Shown piece by piece: positions 45,897 to 56,080 of a stretch of 64,000 nt of DNA. The DNA comes from Flavobacterium zhairuonense (GTDB taxonomy: Bacteria; Bacteroidota; Bacteroidia; Flavobacteriales; Flavobacteriaceae): assembly GCF_004352915.1 (NCBI RefSeq), contig NZ_SJSY01000071.1, positions 62,001 through 126,000 on the forward strand, given 5' to 3'. The translations under genes were made by a program, and so were the position numbers. Positions within the stretch are counted from its first letter, which is position 1; the number at the start of each line of letters is the position of its first letter. The notes beneath the pieces were generated by a model. That model worked only from the letters and a program-made list of their open reading frames with translations, did no database searches and was not told the DNA's origin.

Positions 45897-46418
45897 ATGT
45901 CTAAATACAAAAATGTAGAATTGGTAAAACCTAGTGGTCTTGAACTTAAAGATCGTCTAGTTAGTGTTAATCGTGTTACTAAAGTTACAAAAGGAGGTAG
46001 AGCTTTCGGTTTTTCTGCTATTGTAGTTGTAGGTGATGAAAATGGAGTAGTTGGTCACGGATTAGGAAAATCTAAAGATGTTTCTGAAGCAATTGCGAAA
46101 GCAGTAGAAGATGCTAAGAAAAACTTGGTGAGAATTCCTTTGAATGGTCAATCTGTTCCTCACGAACAAAAAGGTAAATTTGGTGGTGCACGTGTATTCT
46201 TAATTCCTGCTTCTCATGGTACAGGAGTTATTGCTGGTGGAGCTGTTCGTTCAGTTCTTGAATCAGTAGGTATTCACGACGTATTATCTAAATCTCAAGG
46301 ATCATCAAATCCTCATAACGTAGTGAAAGCAACTTTTGATGCTTTATTACAAATGAGAAGCGCTCACACTGTTGCAAAACAAAGAGGTGTTTCTTTAGAA
46401 AAAGTTTTTAAAGGTTAA
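45897..46418 (+). CDS. rpsE: 30S ribosomal protein S5
   Basis: 173 residues, with the S5 N-terminal motif [20 protein letters not shown] and the loop [20 protein letters not shown]. The C-terminal domain has [20 protein letters not shown]. It is needed for decoding accuracy. Confidence 0.98.
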
Positions 46419-46430
46419 TTCAAGGAAATT

Positions 46431-46613
46431 ATGGCTAAATTATTAGTAAAACAAGTAAGAAGCAAAATCAACTGCCCTCTTTCTCAAAAGAGAGGTTTAG
46501 AGGCTTTAGGTCTACGTAAAATTGGACAAGTTGTGGAGCATGATTCAAATCCTGCTATCCTTGGTATGATAAACAAAGTTAAACACTTAGTTTCTGTAGA
46601 AGAAGCTAAATAA
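46431..46613 (+). CDS. rpmD: 50S ribosomal protein L30
   Basis: 60 residues, [20 protein letters not shown], with [20 protein letters not shown]. Twelve bases after rpsE, preceded by one of the few purine tracts (AAGGAAA) resembling a weak ribosome site. Confidence 0.97.
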   Translation: MAKLLVKQVRSKINCPLSQKRGLEALGLRKIGQVVEHDSNPAILGMINKVKHLVSVEEAK

Positions 46614-46624
46614 CAAATACTGTT

Positions 46625-47077
46625 ATGAATTTAAGTAACTTACAACCTGCTGAAGGATCAACGCACAATCAAAATAAAAGATTAGGTAGAGGAGAAGGTT
46701 CTGGAAAAGGTGGCACTGCTGCAAGAGGTCACAAAGGAGCAAAATCTCGATCTGGTTACTCAAAAAAGATTGGTTTTGAAGGAGGGCAAATGCCACTTCA
46801 AAGACGTGTACCTAAGTTTGGTTTCACAAACATCAATCGTAAAGAATACGAAGGTGTTAATTTAGATACGCTTCAATTATTGGTAGACAAAGGTGTGATT
46901 ACTGATTCTGTTTCTATGACAGATTTCGTAGCTAACCGTCTAGCTTCTAAGAATGAAATCGTTAAGATTTTAGGAAGAGGAGAATTGAAAGCAAAATTAA
47001 AAGTAACTGCTCACAAATTTACTGCTACTGCAAAAGCTGCTATCGAAGCTGCTGGTGGAGAGGCTGTAACAATATAA
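46625..47077 (+). CDS. rplO: 50S ribosomal protein L15
   Basis: 150 residues, MNLSNLQPAEGSTHNQNKRL, with the Gly-rich GRGEGSGKGGTAARGHKGAK and FEGGQMPLQRRVPKFGF. Normal position before secY. Confidence 0.98.
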   Translation: MNLSNLQPAEGSTHNQNKRLGRGEGSGKGGTAARGHKGAKSRSGYSKKIGFEGGQMPLQRRVPKFGFTNINRKEYEGVNLDTLQLLVDKGVITDSVSMTDFVANRLASKNEIVKILGRGELKAKLKVTAHKFTATAKAAIEAAGGEAVTI

Positions 47078-47089
47078 TTTTTCTATTGT

Positions 47090-48436
47090 ATGAAGAAATT
47101 TATTGAATCAATTAGCAATGTTTGGAAAATCGAAGAACTAAAGAATAGAATTCTAATTACTTTAGGATTACTTTTAGTATATCGTTTTGGAGCACACGTT
47201 ACGCTTCCTGGAATTGACGCAACTCAATTGATGGGGTTAGCAGGACAAACTAAAAATGGTTTAGGATCTATCCTAGACATGTTCACCGGAGGTGCTTTCT
47301 CTAAAGCTTCAGTTTTTGCTTTAGGAATTATGCCTTATATTTCTGCATCTATTGTTGTACAGTTAATGGGAATTGCGATTCCTTATTTGCAAAAACTTCA
47401 AAATGATGGAGAGAGTGGTAGAAAAAAGATTAATCAAATTACACGTTGGTTAACTATTGCTATTACATTGGTTCAAGGTCCAACTTATATCTACAATTTA
47501 TACAGAACATTGCCTGGTAGTGCTTTTCTACTAGGCTTTAACTCACCTGAGTTTTTATTCTCTTCTGTAATCATTTTAGTTACTGGTACAATTTTTGCTA
47601 TGTGGCTTGGTGAAAAAATTACTGATAAAGGTATTGGAAATGGAATTTCATTATTGATTATGGTTGGTATTTTAGCTCGTTTACCACAAGCTTTTATGCA
47701 AGAATTTAAGTCTGTAGTTACAAACAACACTGGAGGCTTAATGTTAATGGCCATTGAGATTATTGTATGGTTATTAGTAATTATTTCTTGTGTATTGCTT
47801 ACAATGGCAGTACGTAGAATTCCGGTTCAATACGCACGTCGTACAACAACTGGTGACTACGAGCAGGATTTGGCAGGTGGTAATAGACAATGGATTCCTC
47901 TTAAGCTTAATGCTTCTGGAGTTATGCCAATCATTTTTGCTCAGGCAATTATGTTTATACCTGCGGCTGTAGCTGGATTATCAAAATCAGATACATCACA
48001 ATCTATTGTTGGAGCATTTAGTAATATGTTCGGTTTTTGGTATAATTTTGTATTTGCAACTTTAATTATTGTATTTACATTTTTCTATACTGCAATTACT
48101 GTTCCTACTAACAAAATGGCTGATGATTTGAAAAGAAGTGGTGGTTTTATTCCTGGAGTTCGTCCGGGTGCTGAAACTTCAGACTTCCTAGATAAAGTGA
48201 TGTCTTTAATAACTTTCCCAGGATCTTTATTCCTTGCTTTGATTGCTGTGTTCCCAGCTATTGTTGTAAGTATTATGGATGTACAACAATCTTGGGCAAT
48301 GTTTTTTGGAGGTACCTCATTAATAATTATGGTTGGAGTTGCAATAGACACTATTCAACAAATCAATTCATACTTGTTAAACAAACATTATGATGGTTTA
48401 ATGAAGACTGGTAAAAATAGAAAAGCGGTAGCTTAA
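47090..48436 (+). CDS. secY: Preprotein translocase subunit SecY
   Basis: The channel subunit of the Sec translocon; 448 residues with ten membrane segments. Recognisable stretches are [12 protein letters not shown] near TM1, the plug region [22 protein letters not shown]5 [19 protein letters not shown], and the cytoplasmic loop [13 protein letters not shown]10 is followed by [19 protein letters not shown]. Thirteen bases after rplO. Confidence 0.98.
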   Translation: MKKFIESISNVWKIEELKNRILITLGLLLVYRFGAHVTLPGIDATQLMGLAGQTKNGLGSILDMFTGGAFSKASVFALGIMPYISASIVVQLMGIAIPYLQKLQNDGESGRKKINQITRWLTIAITLVQGPTYIYNLYRTLPGSAFLLGFNSPEFLFSSVIILVTGTIFAMWLGEKITDKGIGNGISLLIMVGILARLPQAFMQEFKSVVTNNTGGLMLMAIEIIVWLLVIISCVLLTMAVRRIPVQYARRTTTGDYEQDLAGGNRQWIPLKLNASGVMPIIFAQAIMFIPAAVAGLSKSDTSQSIVGAFSNMFGFWYNFVFATLIIVFTFFYTAITVPTNKMADDLKRSGGFIPGVRPGAETSDFLDKVMSLITFPGSLFLALIAVFPAIVVSIMDVQQSWAMFFGGTSLIIMVGVAIDTIQQINSYLLNKHYDGLMKTGKNRKAVA

Positions 48437-48444
48437 TATTATTT

Positions 48445-48660
48445 ATGGCAAAACAATCAGCAATAGAACAAGACGGATCAATCATCGAAGCGTTATCAAA
48501 TGCGATGTTCCGTGTAGAGTTAGAAAATGGACACGTTGTAATTGCTCATATTTCTGGTAAAATGCGAATGCATTACATCAAATTATTACCTGGTGATAAA
48601 GTGAAATTGGAAATGAGCCCTTACGATTTGTCAAAAGCAAGAATTACTTATCGATATTAA
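48445..48660 (+). CDS. infA: Translation initiation factor IF-1
   Basis: 71 residues, an S1/OB-fold protein: [40 protein letters not shown] and the ending [12 protein letters not shown]. Nine bases after secY. Confidence 0.98.
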   Translation: MAKQSAIEQDGSIIEALSNAMFRVELENGHVVIAHISGKMRMHYIKLLPGDKVKLEMSPYDLSKARITYRY

Positions 48661-48672
48661 AAGATAATTACT

Positions 48673-48789
48673 ATGAAAGTTAGAGCATCAGTAAAAAAGA
48701 GAAGTGCCGAGTGCATTATCGTGCGTAGAAAAGGGAGACTATACGTTATAAACAAAAAGAATCCTAGATTTAAACAAAGACAAGGATAA
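48673..48789 (+). CDS. rpmJ: 50S ribosomal protein L36, zinc-independent form
   Basis: 38 residues read directly between infA and rps[21 protein letters not shown], then [18 protein letters not shown]. Length and the ends MKVRASVKK and KQRQG match L36 exactly. Of the four usual zinc ligands (Cys11, Cys14, Cys27, His33 in the E. coli numbering) only Cys14 remains; the others are Ser, Asn and Phe. This is therefore a form that cannot hold the zinc ribbon in the normal way. Thirteen bases after infA, three before rpsM. Confidence 0.97.
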
Positions 48790-48791
48790 TT

Positions 48792-49166
48792 ATGGCAAGA
48801 ATAGCAGGGGTAGATATCCCAAAAAACAAAAGAGGTGTTATTGCACTTACCTACATCTTCGGATTAGGAAAAAGTAGAGCTATTGAGATTTTAGAAAAAG
48901 CTCAAGTAAGCCAAGATAAAAAAGTTCAAGATTGGAATGATGACGAGATCGGAGCAATTCGTGATGCTGTTTCATTTTACAAAATTGAAGGAGAATTACG
49001 TTCTGAAATTTCTTTAAACATTAAACGTTTAATGGATATTGGATGTTACAGAGGTATTCGTCATAGATCTGGTCTTCCTTTAAGAGGGCAAAGAACTAAA
49101 AACAACTCAAGAACAAGAAAAGGTAAAAGAAAAACTGTTGCTAACAAGAAAAAAGCAACTAAATAA
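48792..49166 (+). CDS. rpsM: 30S ribosomal protein S13
   Basis: 124 residues, [20 protein letters not shown], with the [20 protein letters not shown] signature and a Lys-rich tail. A head protein touching P-site tRNA. Confidence 0.98.
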   Translation: MARIAGVDIPKNKRGVIALTYIFGLGKSRAIEILEKAQVSQDKKVQDWNDDEIGAIRDAVSFYKIEGELRSEISLNIKRLMDIGCYRGIRHRSGLPLRGQRTKNNSRTRKGKRKTVANKKKATK

Positions 49167-49174
49167 TAAGTAAT

Positions 49175-49558
49175 ATGGCTAAAGCAACTGCAAAAAAACG
49201 TAAAGTTATCGTTGAATCAACGGGTGAGGCTCATATTTCTGCCACTTTTAATAACATTATTATTTCTTTGACTAATAAGAAAGGTGAAGTTATCTCTTGG
49301 TCTTCAGCTGGTAAAATGGGTTTCAGAGGTTCTAAAAAGAATACTCCGTATGCAGCTCAAATGGCAGCAGAAGATTGCGCTAAAGTAGCACTTGAGGCAG
49401 GACTTAAAAAAGTGAAAGTTTATGTAAAAGGACCAGGTAACGGACGTGAGTCTGCTATCCGTTCTATTCATAACGGTGGAATTGAAGTTACTGAAATTAT
49501 CGATGTTACTCCAATGCCACACAACGGATGTCGTCCTCCAAAAAGACGTAGAGTTTAA
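49175..49558 (+). CDS. rpsK: 30S ribosomal protein S11
   Basis: 127 residues, with [40 protein letters not shown] and the ending [13 protein letters not shown]. Eight bases after rpsM. Confidence 0.98.
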   Translation: MAKATAKKRKVIVESTGEAHISATFNNIIISLTNKKGEVISWSSAGKMGFRGSKKNTPYAAQMAAEDCAKVALEAGLKKVKVYVKGPGNGRESAIRSIHNGGIEVTEIIDVTPMPHNGCRPPKRRRV

Positions 49559-49581
49559 TTTTTTATTTTTATAGTATAAAC

Positions 49582-49635
49582 AAGGTAGAACATAGATTAT
49601 CGAAGGATTAGACCTGAATTCATAATTTCTACCTT
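49582..49635 (+). promoter_or_regulatory. Candidate structured leader upstream of rpsD
   Basis: AAGGTAGAA (49582-49590) and TTCTACCTT (49627-49635) are perfect inverted copies enclosing 36 bases, in an otherwise unusually long (92-base) gap of the operon. A TTTTTTTT run follows and leads to the rpsD ATG 15 bases on. S4 is the known autoregulator of this operon in E. coli; an S4-binding leader or attenuator is a reasonable inference. Confidence 0.55.
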
Positions 49636-49650
49636 AAAATTTTTTTTAAA

Positions 49651-50256
49651 ATGGCAAGATATACTGGTCCTAAAACCAAAATCGCTCGTAAATTTGGCGA
49701 GGCAATCTTCGGAGATGATAGATCTTTCGAAAAAAGAAATTATCCACCTGGACAACACGGGATGGCTAAAAAAAGAGGAAAAAAATCTGAGTATGCTGTT
49801 CAGTTAATGGAAAAGCAAAAAGCTAAATATTCTTACGGAATTTTAGAAAAACAATTCAGAAATTTATTCGAAAAAGCATCAGCAACTAAAGGTGTTACTG
49901 GTGAAGTATTATTACAATTATGCGAAGCAAGATTAGATAATGTTGTTTTTAGAATGGGAATTGCTCCATCTAGAAGAGGTGCGCGTCAAATCGTTTCTCA
50001 CAGACACATTACTGTAAATGGAGAGGTTGTTAATATTCCTTCTTACCACCTTAAGCCTGGTGATAAAGTTGCAGTTCGTGAAAAATCTAAATCTTTAGAA
50101 GCTATCGAACGTTCTTTATCAAATTCAAGTCATGTTTATGAATGGATTACTTGGAATAATGATCTTAAAGAAGGAACTTTTGTTTCTGTACCTGCGAGAC
50201 TTCAAATTCCAGAAAACATTAAAGAACAATTAATCGTAGAGTTGTACAACAAATAA
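49651..50256 (+). CDS. rpsD: 30S ribosomal protein S4, zinc-independent form
   Basis: 201 residues, [20 protein letters not shown], with [10 protein letters not shown] and an S4 RNA-binding domain around [20 protein letters not shown]. The N-terminal cysteine cluster of zinc-binding S4 is absent. A primary assembly protein; probable autoregulator through the 92-base leader in front. Confidence 0.98.
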   Translation: MARYTGPKTKIARKFGEAIFGDDRSFEKRNYPPGQHGMAKKRGKKSEYAVQLMEKQKAKYSYGILEKQFRNLFEKASATKGVTGEVLLQLCEARLDNVVFRMGIAPSRRGARQIVSHRHITVNGEVVNIPSYHLKPGDKVAVREKSKSLEAIERSLSNSSHVYEWITWNNDLKEGTFVSVPARLQIPENIKEQLIVELYNK

Positions 50257-50277
50257 TAATTGACTTAGTCGAAATTT

Positions 50278-51270
50278 ATGGCAATATTTAATTTTCAAAA
50301 GCCCGATAAAGTTATCATGATCGATTCAACCGATTTTGAAGGTAAATTCGAATTTAGACCTTTAGAACCTGGTTATGGATTGACAGTTGGTAATGCACTT
50401 AGAAGAGTTTTGCTTTCAGCGTTAGAAGGTTATGCAATTACATCTGTTCGTATCGAAGGTGTAGATCATGAGTTTTCTACTATTTCAGGTGTTGTTGAGG
50501 ATGTTACCGAAATTATCCTTAATCTAAAACAAGTACGTTTCAAACGTCAGATTGAAGATATCGATAATGAATCAGTTACTATTTCTGTTTCTGGTAAAGA
50601 TCAATTAACAGCAGGTGATTTTCAAAAATTTATTTCAGGTTTTCAAGTTTTGAATCCAGACCTTGTTATCTGTAATTTAGATTCTAAAATCAAATTGAAT
50701 TTCGATTTAACAATTGAAAAAGGTAGAGGATACGTGCCTGCTGAAGAGAACAAAAAACAGAATGCTGCAATTGGAACAATTTTTACAGATTCTATTTTTA
50801 CTCCGGTAAAAAATGTAAAATATGCAATCGAAAATTTCCGTGTAGAGCAAAAAACAGATTACGAAAAATTAGTTTTTGAAATTAAAACTGATGGTTCAAT
50901 CAATCCAAAAGATGCTCTTACTGAAGCTGCTAAAGTTTTAATTCACCATTTCATGTTGTTTTCTGACGAAAGAATTACACTTGAGGCTGACGAAATTGCA
51001 CAAACAGAATCGTATGATGAAGAGTCATTGCATATGAGACAATTGCTTAAAACTAAGCTTGTTGATATGGATTTATCTGTAAGAGCATTAAATTGCTTGA
51101 AAGCGGCTGAAGTTGATACACTTGGTGATTTAGTATCTTTCAATAAAAATGACCTAATGAAATTCCGTAATTTCGGTAAAAAATCTTTAACTGAACTTGA
51201 TGAACTTGTTGCAGTGAAGAATTTAACTTTCGGAATGGATTTAGCTAAATACAAATTAGATAAAGAATAA
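50278..51270 (+). CDS. rpoA: RNA polymerase alpha subunit
   Basis: 330 residues. The N-terminal assembly domain shows [20 protein letters not shown] and the C-terminal domain shows [20 protein letters not shown] and [13 protein letters not shown], the helix-hairpin-helix that contacts DNA and activators. Located between rpsD and rplQ as in most bacteria. Confidence 0.98.
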   Translation: MAIFNFQKPDKVIMIDSTDFEGKFEFRPLEPGYGLTVGNALRRVLLSALEGYAITSVRIEGVDHEFSTISGVVEDVTEIILNLKQVRFKRQIEDIDNESVTISVSGKDQLTAGDFQKFISGFQVLNPDLVICNLDSKIKLNFDLTIEKGRGYVPAEENKKQNAAIGTIFTDSIFTPVKNVKYAIENFRVEQKTDYEKLVFEIKTDGSINPKDALTEAAKVLIHHFMLFSDERITLEADEIAQTESYDEESLHMRQLLKTKLVDMDLSVRALNCLKAAEVDTLGDLVSFNKNDLMKFRNFGKKSLTELDELVAVKNLTFGMDLAKYKLDKE

Positions 51271-51332
51271 TTTACTTCATATTTTGCTCTCCATAGTGGA
51301 TTGTAGCAAGATGAAGATAAAAAAAACACGTC

Positions 51333-51824
51333 ATGAGACACGGAAAAAAAATCAACCACTTAAGCAGACAGACTGGACATAGAAAAGCTATGTTGGCTAA
51401 TATGGCTTGTTCTCTTATCGAGCACAAACGTATTAATACTACTGTTGCTAAAGCTAAAGCGCTTAAACAATTCGTTGAGCCTTTAATCACAAAATCAAAA
51501 GAGGATACGACTCACAATCGTCGTATTGTTTTTGCTTACTTACGTAGTAAATACGCTGTAACTGATTTGTTCAGAGATGTTGCTGCTAAAGTAGGTGACC
51601 GTCCAGGTGGATACACTCGTATCATTAAAGTTGGAAATCGTTTGGGAGATAACGCTGATATGGCGATGATCGAACTTGTTGACTTCAATGAACTTTACAA
51701 CGGAGGTAAAAAAGAAGTTAAAAAAGCTAAAAGCCGTCGTGGTGGTAAAGCTAAAAAAGCTGAAGGAACTGCTCCTGAAGCTCCAGCTGCTGAATCAGAA
51801 TCGACTACAGAAGCTTCTGAATAA
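51333..51824 (+). CDS. rplQ: 50S ribosomal protein L17
   Basis: 163 residues, beginning [20 protein letters not shown]. The core ends near residue 120; beyond it lies a tail of about 40 residues, first Lys/Arg-rich and then Ala/Pro/Glu/Ser-rich, absent from E. coli L17. Last gene of the ribosomal block, with a strong terminator after it. Confidence 0.97.
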
Positions 51825-51852
51825 TTATGAAAGTAATCATTCTATAAAAATC

Positions 51853-51888
51853 AAGGATAAACTAATTTTTAGTTTATCCTTTTTTTTT
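51853..51888 (+). terminator. Terminator of the ribosomal protein block
   Basis: AAGGATAAACTA (51853-51864) pairs with TAGTTTATCCTT (51870-51881) around a short loop, followed by eight T residues. Confidence 0.92.
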
Positions 51889-51966
51889 GATTTTTTTGAA
51901 ACTGCAAAAATGTAACTTATTTAAAATGATAGGTTTTATTTTTACGAATGAAAGTTTTAAAAAATC

Positions 51967-51997
51967 TTGGAAGGGCTATTTTAAAGAAGTAAATTTG
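51967..51997 (+). promoter_or_regulatory. Promoter of carA
   Basis: TTG (51967-51969), 20 bases, TAAATTTG (51990-51997). The predicted leader of about 70 bases contains a seven-base stem, TAAAACC (52017-52023) with GGTTTTA (52032-52038). Confidence 0.8.
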
Positions 51998-52070
51998 CAA
52001 AATATCTAATTATACTTAAAACCTTTATATTGGTTTTATAACTTGATTAAAAAACAATACAAATTAAATA

Positions 52071-53180
52071 ATGAAATACACAACACGACAAAGCGCCATT
52101 TTATTACTTAGTGACGGAACAATCTTTCACGGAAAATCTATCGGAATTAGCGGTAAAACTTTCGGTGAGGTTTGTTTTAATACGGGAATGACAGGGTATC
52201 AGGAAATTTTTACTGATCCTTCTTATTTCGGACAAATAATGGTTGCTACAAATACACATATCGGAAACTATGGCGTTAATGATTCTGAAGTTGAATCTGA
52301 TAGTATTAAAATTGCCGGTTTAGTTTGTAAAAACTTTAGTTTTAATTATTCTAGAGCAAATGCATCTGGAAGTTTAGAAGATTATTTTGCTAAACAAAAT
52401 TTAATCTGTATTTCTGATGTTGATACACGTGCACTTGTAAGTTACATTCGTGATAATGGTGCAATGAATGCGGTTATCTGTACAGATGGAACTTCAATCG
52501 AGGATTTGAAGAAAGAATTGGCAAATGTTCCAAATATGGAAGGTTTGGAGTTGGCTTCTAAAGTATCGACTAAGGAACCATACTTTGTTGGTGATGAAAA
52601 TGCTACTTATAAAATCTCTGCTTTAGATCTAGGTATCAAAAAGAATATCTTGAGAAATCTTGCAAAAAGAGATTGCTATATTAAAGTTTATCCTTTCGAT
52701 TCAACTTATAAAGATATGTCTGAGTTTAATCCGGATGGATATTTCTTGTCGAATGGACCTGGAGATCCAGATCCTTTGTTCGGAGCAATTCAGGTTGCAA
52801 AAGAAATTTTAGCGGATAATAAACCTTTGTTCGGAATCTGTTTAGGGCACCAAGTAATTGGTTTAGCAAATGGTGTTGAAACTTACAAAATGTTTAATGG
52901 ACACAGAGGAATTAACCATCCTGTTAAAAATATTATTACAGGTAAAGGTGAGATAACTTCTCAAAATCACGGTTTTGCGGTTAAGAGAGAGCAGTTAGAG
53001 AATCACCCAGAGTTGGAAATTACTCATGTTCATTTAAATGACGGTACAGTTGCGGGAATGAGAATGAAGAATAAAAATTGTTTTTCAGTTCAATATCACC
53101 CAGAAGCTAGTCCAGGGCCACATGATTCGTCATATTTGTTTGATCAATTCGTAGAGAACATAAAAAGTAGCAAAGCCTAA
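52071..53180 (+). CDS. carA: Carbamoyl-phosphate synthase small subunit
   Basis: The glutaminase subunit that feeds ammonia to CarB for arginine and pyrimidine synthesis. 369 residues: N-terminal domain with GKTFGEVCFNTGMTGYQEIF; class I amidotransferase domain with nucleophile Cys in LFGICLGHQVIGLA (about 263) and the catalytic His/Glu in QYHPEASPGPHDS. SQNHGFAV is also present. All catalytic residues are intact. carB is not in the window, so the two subunits are encoded apart. A leader hairpin precedes the gene. Confidence 0.97.
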   Translation: MKYTTRQSAILLLSDGTIFHGKSIGISGKTFGEVCFNTGMTGYQEIFTDPSYFGQIMVATNTHIGNYGVNDSEVESDSIKIAGLVCKNFSFNYSRANASGSLEDYFAKQNLICISDVDTRALVSYIRDNGAMNAVICTDGTSIEDLKKELANVPNMEGLELASKVSTKEPYFVGDENATYKISALDLGIKKNILRNLAKRDCYIKVYPFDSTYKDMSEFNPDGYFLSNGPGDPDPLFGAIQVAKEILADNKPLFGICLGHQVIGLANGVETYKMFNGHRGINHPVKNIITGKGEITSQNHGFAVKREQLENHPELEITHVHLNDGTVAGMRMKNKNCFSVQYHPEASPGPHDSSYLFDQFVENIKSSKA

Positions 53181-53246
53181 AACGATGTAGTTAATAAATA
53201 AAGGTGTTTAATGACTAGAATGCGTTTTTAGTATTAAATATTTTTA

Positions 53247-53254
53247 TAATTTCG
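53247..53254 (+). promoter_or_regulatory. Possible -7 box of eno
   Basis: TAATTTCG, one mismatch to TAnnTTTG, 37 bases before the eno ATG. No -33 TTG at the usual distance. Confidence 0.3.
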
Positions 53255-53279
53255 AAAAAAAAATATAATTTATTAATAA

Positions 53280-54584
<1,305 letters not shown>

Positions 54585-54609
54585 TCATACTAGTTATATA
54601 TTGATTTTA

Positions 54610-54640
54610 AACCATCCGCCACGGCGGATGGTTTTTTTTT
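54610..54640 (+). terminator. Terminator after eno
   Basis: AACCATCCGC (54610-54619), loop CACG, GCGGATGGTT (54624-54633), then a T-run to 54640. GC-rich in an AT-rich setting. Confidence 0.94.
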
Positions 54641-54694
54641 GGAGTTTTAACAAATTCATAGCAGGATTCTTTTTTTAGTTAGTCTTAAATTCCT

Positions 54695-54702
54695 TAGATT
54701 TG
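54695..54702 (+). promoter_or_regulatory. -7 box upstream of gltA
   Basis: TAGATTTG, 38 bases before the ATG at 54741. No TTG at the -33 distance. Confidence 0.45.
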
Positions 54703-54740
54703 ATAAATTATTATTTTATAGAATTATTTCCGATTATATT

Positions 54741-56018
54741 ATGTCAAAAATAGCTACATTAGAAGTAGATGGTAAGAAAATTGAACTTCCGGTTATCACA
54801 GGGAGTGAAAATGAATCAGCTATCGATATTAACAAATTACGAGATTTAACAGGTATTATTACAATTGATCCGGGTTACAAAAACTCTGGATCTTGTACAA
54901 GTGAAATTACTTTCTTGGACGGTGAATTAGGAATTCTGCGTTACAGAGGATATTCAATCGAAGATTTAGCTGAAAAAGCTAGCTTTTTAGAAGTGTCTTA
55001 TCTTTTGATTTTTGGAGAATTGCCAACAGCAGCTGAGTTAGAGCAATTTGAAAATGGTATTAAAAAACATTCTTTGGTAAACGAAGAAATGAAAAATATC
55101 ATTGACGGTTTCCCAAAAACAGCGCACCCAATGGGAGTATTATCTGCATTGACAAGCGCTTTGACTGCCTTCAACCCAAAAGCAGTTAATGTTGATAATG
55201 AAAAAGAAATGTATGAGGCAATTTGCAAAACAATGGCTAAATTTTTAGTGATCGCAACTTGGACTTATAGAAAATCAATGGGGTATCCATTGAATTATTA
55301 TGACAATACAAAAGGATATGTTGAGAACTTTATGCAATTGATGTTCCAATTGCCTACAGGTCCTTATAGTGCAAATCCTGTTGTTGTTGCGGCGTTAGAT
55401 AAATTGTTTATTCTTCACGCAGATCACGAACAAAACTGTTCTACATCTACAGTAAGAATGGTTGGTTCATCTCACGCTGGTTTATTTGCTTCTATTTCTT
55501 CTGGAGTTTCAGCACTTTGGGGGCCTCTTCATGGAGGAGCGAATCAGGCGGTACTTGAAATGTTGGAAGAAATCAACAAAGACGGTGGAGATACTGACAA
55601 ATTCTTGGCGAAAGCAAAAGATAAAAATGATCCATTCCGTTTAATGGGATTCGGACATAGAGTTTACAAAAACTTCGATCCAAGAGCAAAAATCATCAAA
55701 AAAGCAGCTACTGAAGTTTTAGAAACTTTAGGTGTTGAAGATCCGATTTTAGATATCGCAAGAAAATTAGAAAAAGCGGCTCTTGAAGATGAATACTTCA
55801 AATCAAGAAACTTGTATCCAAACGTTGATTTCTACTCTGGAATCATCTACAGAGCATTAGGGATTCCAACAGATATGTTTACAGTAATGTTTGCTATCGG
55901 AAGATTGCCAGGTTGGATCGCACAATGGAAAGAAATGCGTGAAAACAAAGAGCCAATTGGAAGACCAAGACAAATTTATACTGGACATCCTTTAAGAGAG
56001 TTCAAGTCTAATAAATAA
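54741..56018 (+). CDS. gltA: Citrate synthase
   Basis: Condenses oxaloacetate and acetyl-CoA. 425 residues, with the N-terminal beta-rich domain of type II (hexameric) enzymes (MSKIATLEVDGKKIELPVI, ITIDPGYKNSGSCTSEITFL, LRYRGYSIEDLAEKASFLEV). The catalytic regions are LHADHEQNCSTSTVRMVGSS, GALWGPLHGGAN-type SALWGPLHGGANQAVLEML, and GFGHRVYKNFDPRA. The catalytic Asp is in NVDFYSGIIYRALG. Terminator follows. Confidence 0.97.
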   Translation: MSKIATLEVDGKKIELPVITGSENESAIDINKLRDLTGIITIDPGYKNSGSCTSEITFLDGELGILRYRGYSIEDLAEKASFLEVSYLLIFGELPTAAELEQFENGIKKHSLVNEEMKNIIDGFPKTAHPMGVLSALTSALTAFNPKAVNVDNEKEMYEAICKTMAKFLVIATWTYRKSMGYPLNYYDNTKGYVENFMQLMFQLPTGPYSANPVVVAALDKLFILHADHEQNCSTSTVRMVGSSHAGLFASISSGVSALWGPLHGGANQAVLEMLEEINKDGGDTDKFLAKAKDKNDPFRLMGFGHRVYKNFDPRAKIIKKAATEVLETLGVEDPILDIARKLEKAALEDEYFKSRNLYPNVDFYSGIIYRALGIPTDMFTVMFAIGRLPGWIAQWKEMRENKEPIGRPRQIYTGHPLREFKSNK

Positions 56019-56024
56019 AAAACG

Positions 56025-56054
56025 AAAGCTTCACTTAACTGTGAAGCTTTTTTT
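56025..56054 (+). terminator. Terminator after gltA
   Basis: AAAGCTTCAC (56025-56034) and GTGAAGCTTT (56041-56050) with a six-base loop and a T-run. The T-run runs directly into the -7 box of the next gene. Confidence 0.92.
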
Positions 56055-56061
56055 ATATTTG
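56054..56061 (+). promoter_or_regulatory. -7 box of the amidinotransferase-like gene
   Basis: TATATTTG, 19 bases before the ATG at 56081. The -33 region falls inside the gltA terminator and shows no TTG. Confidence 0.45.
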
Positions 56062-56080
56062 CTCAAAATATAATAGAGTT

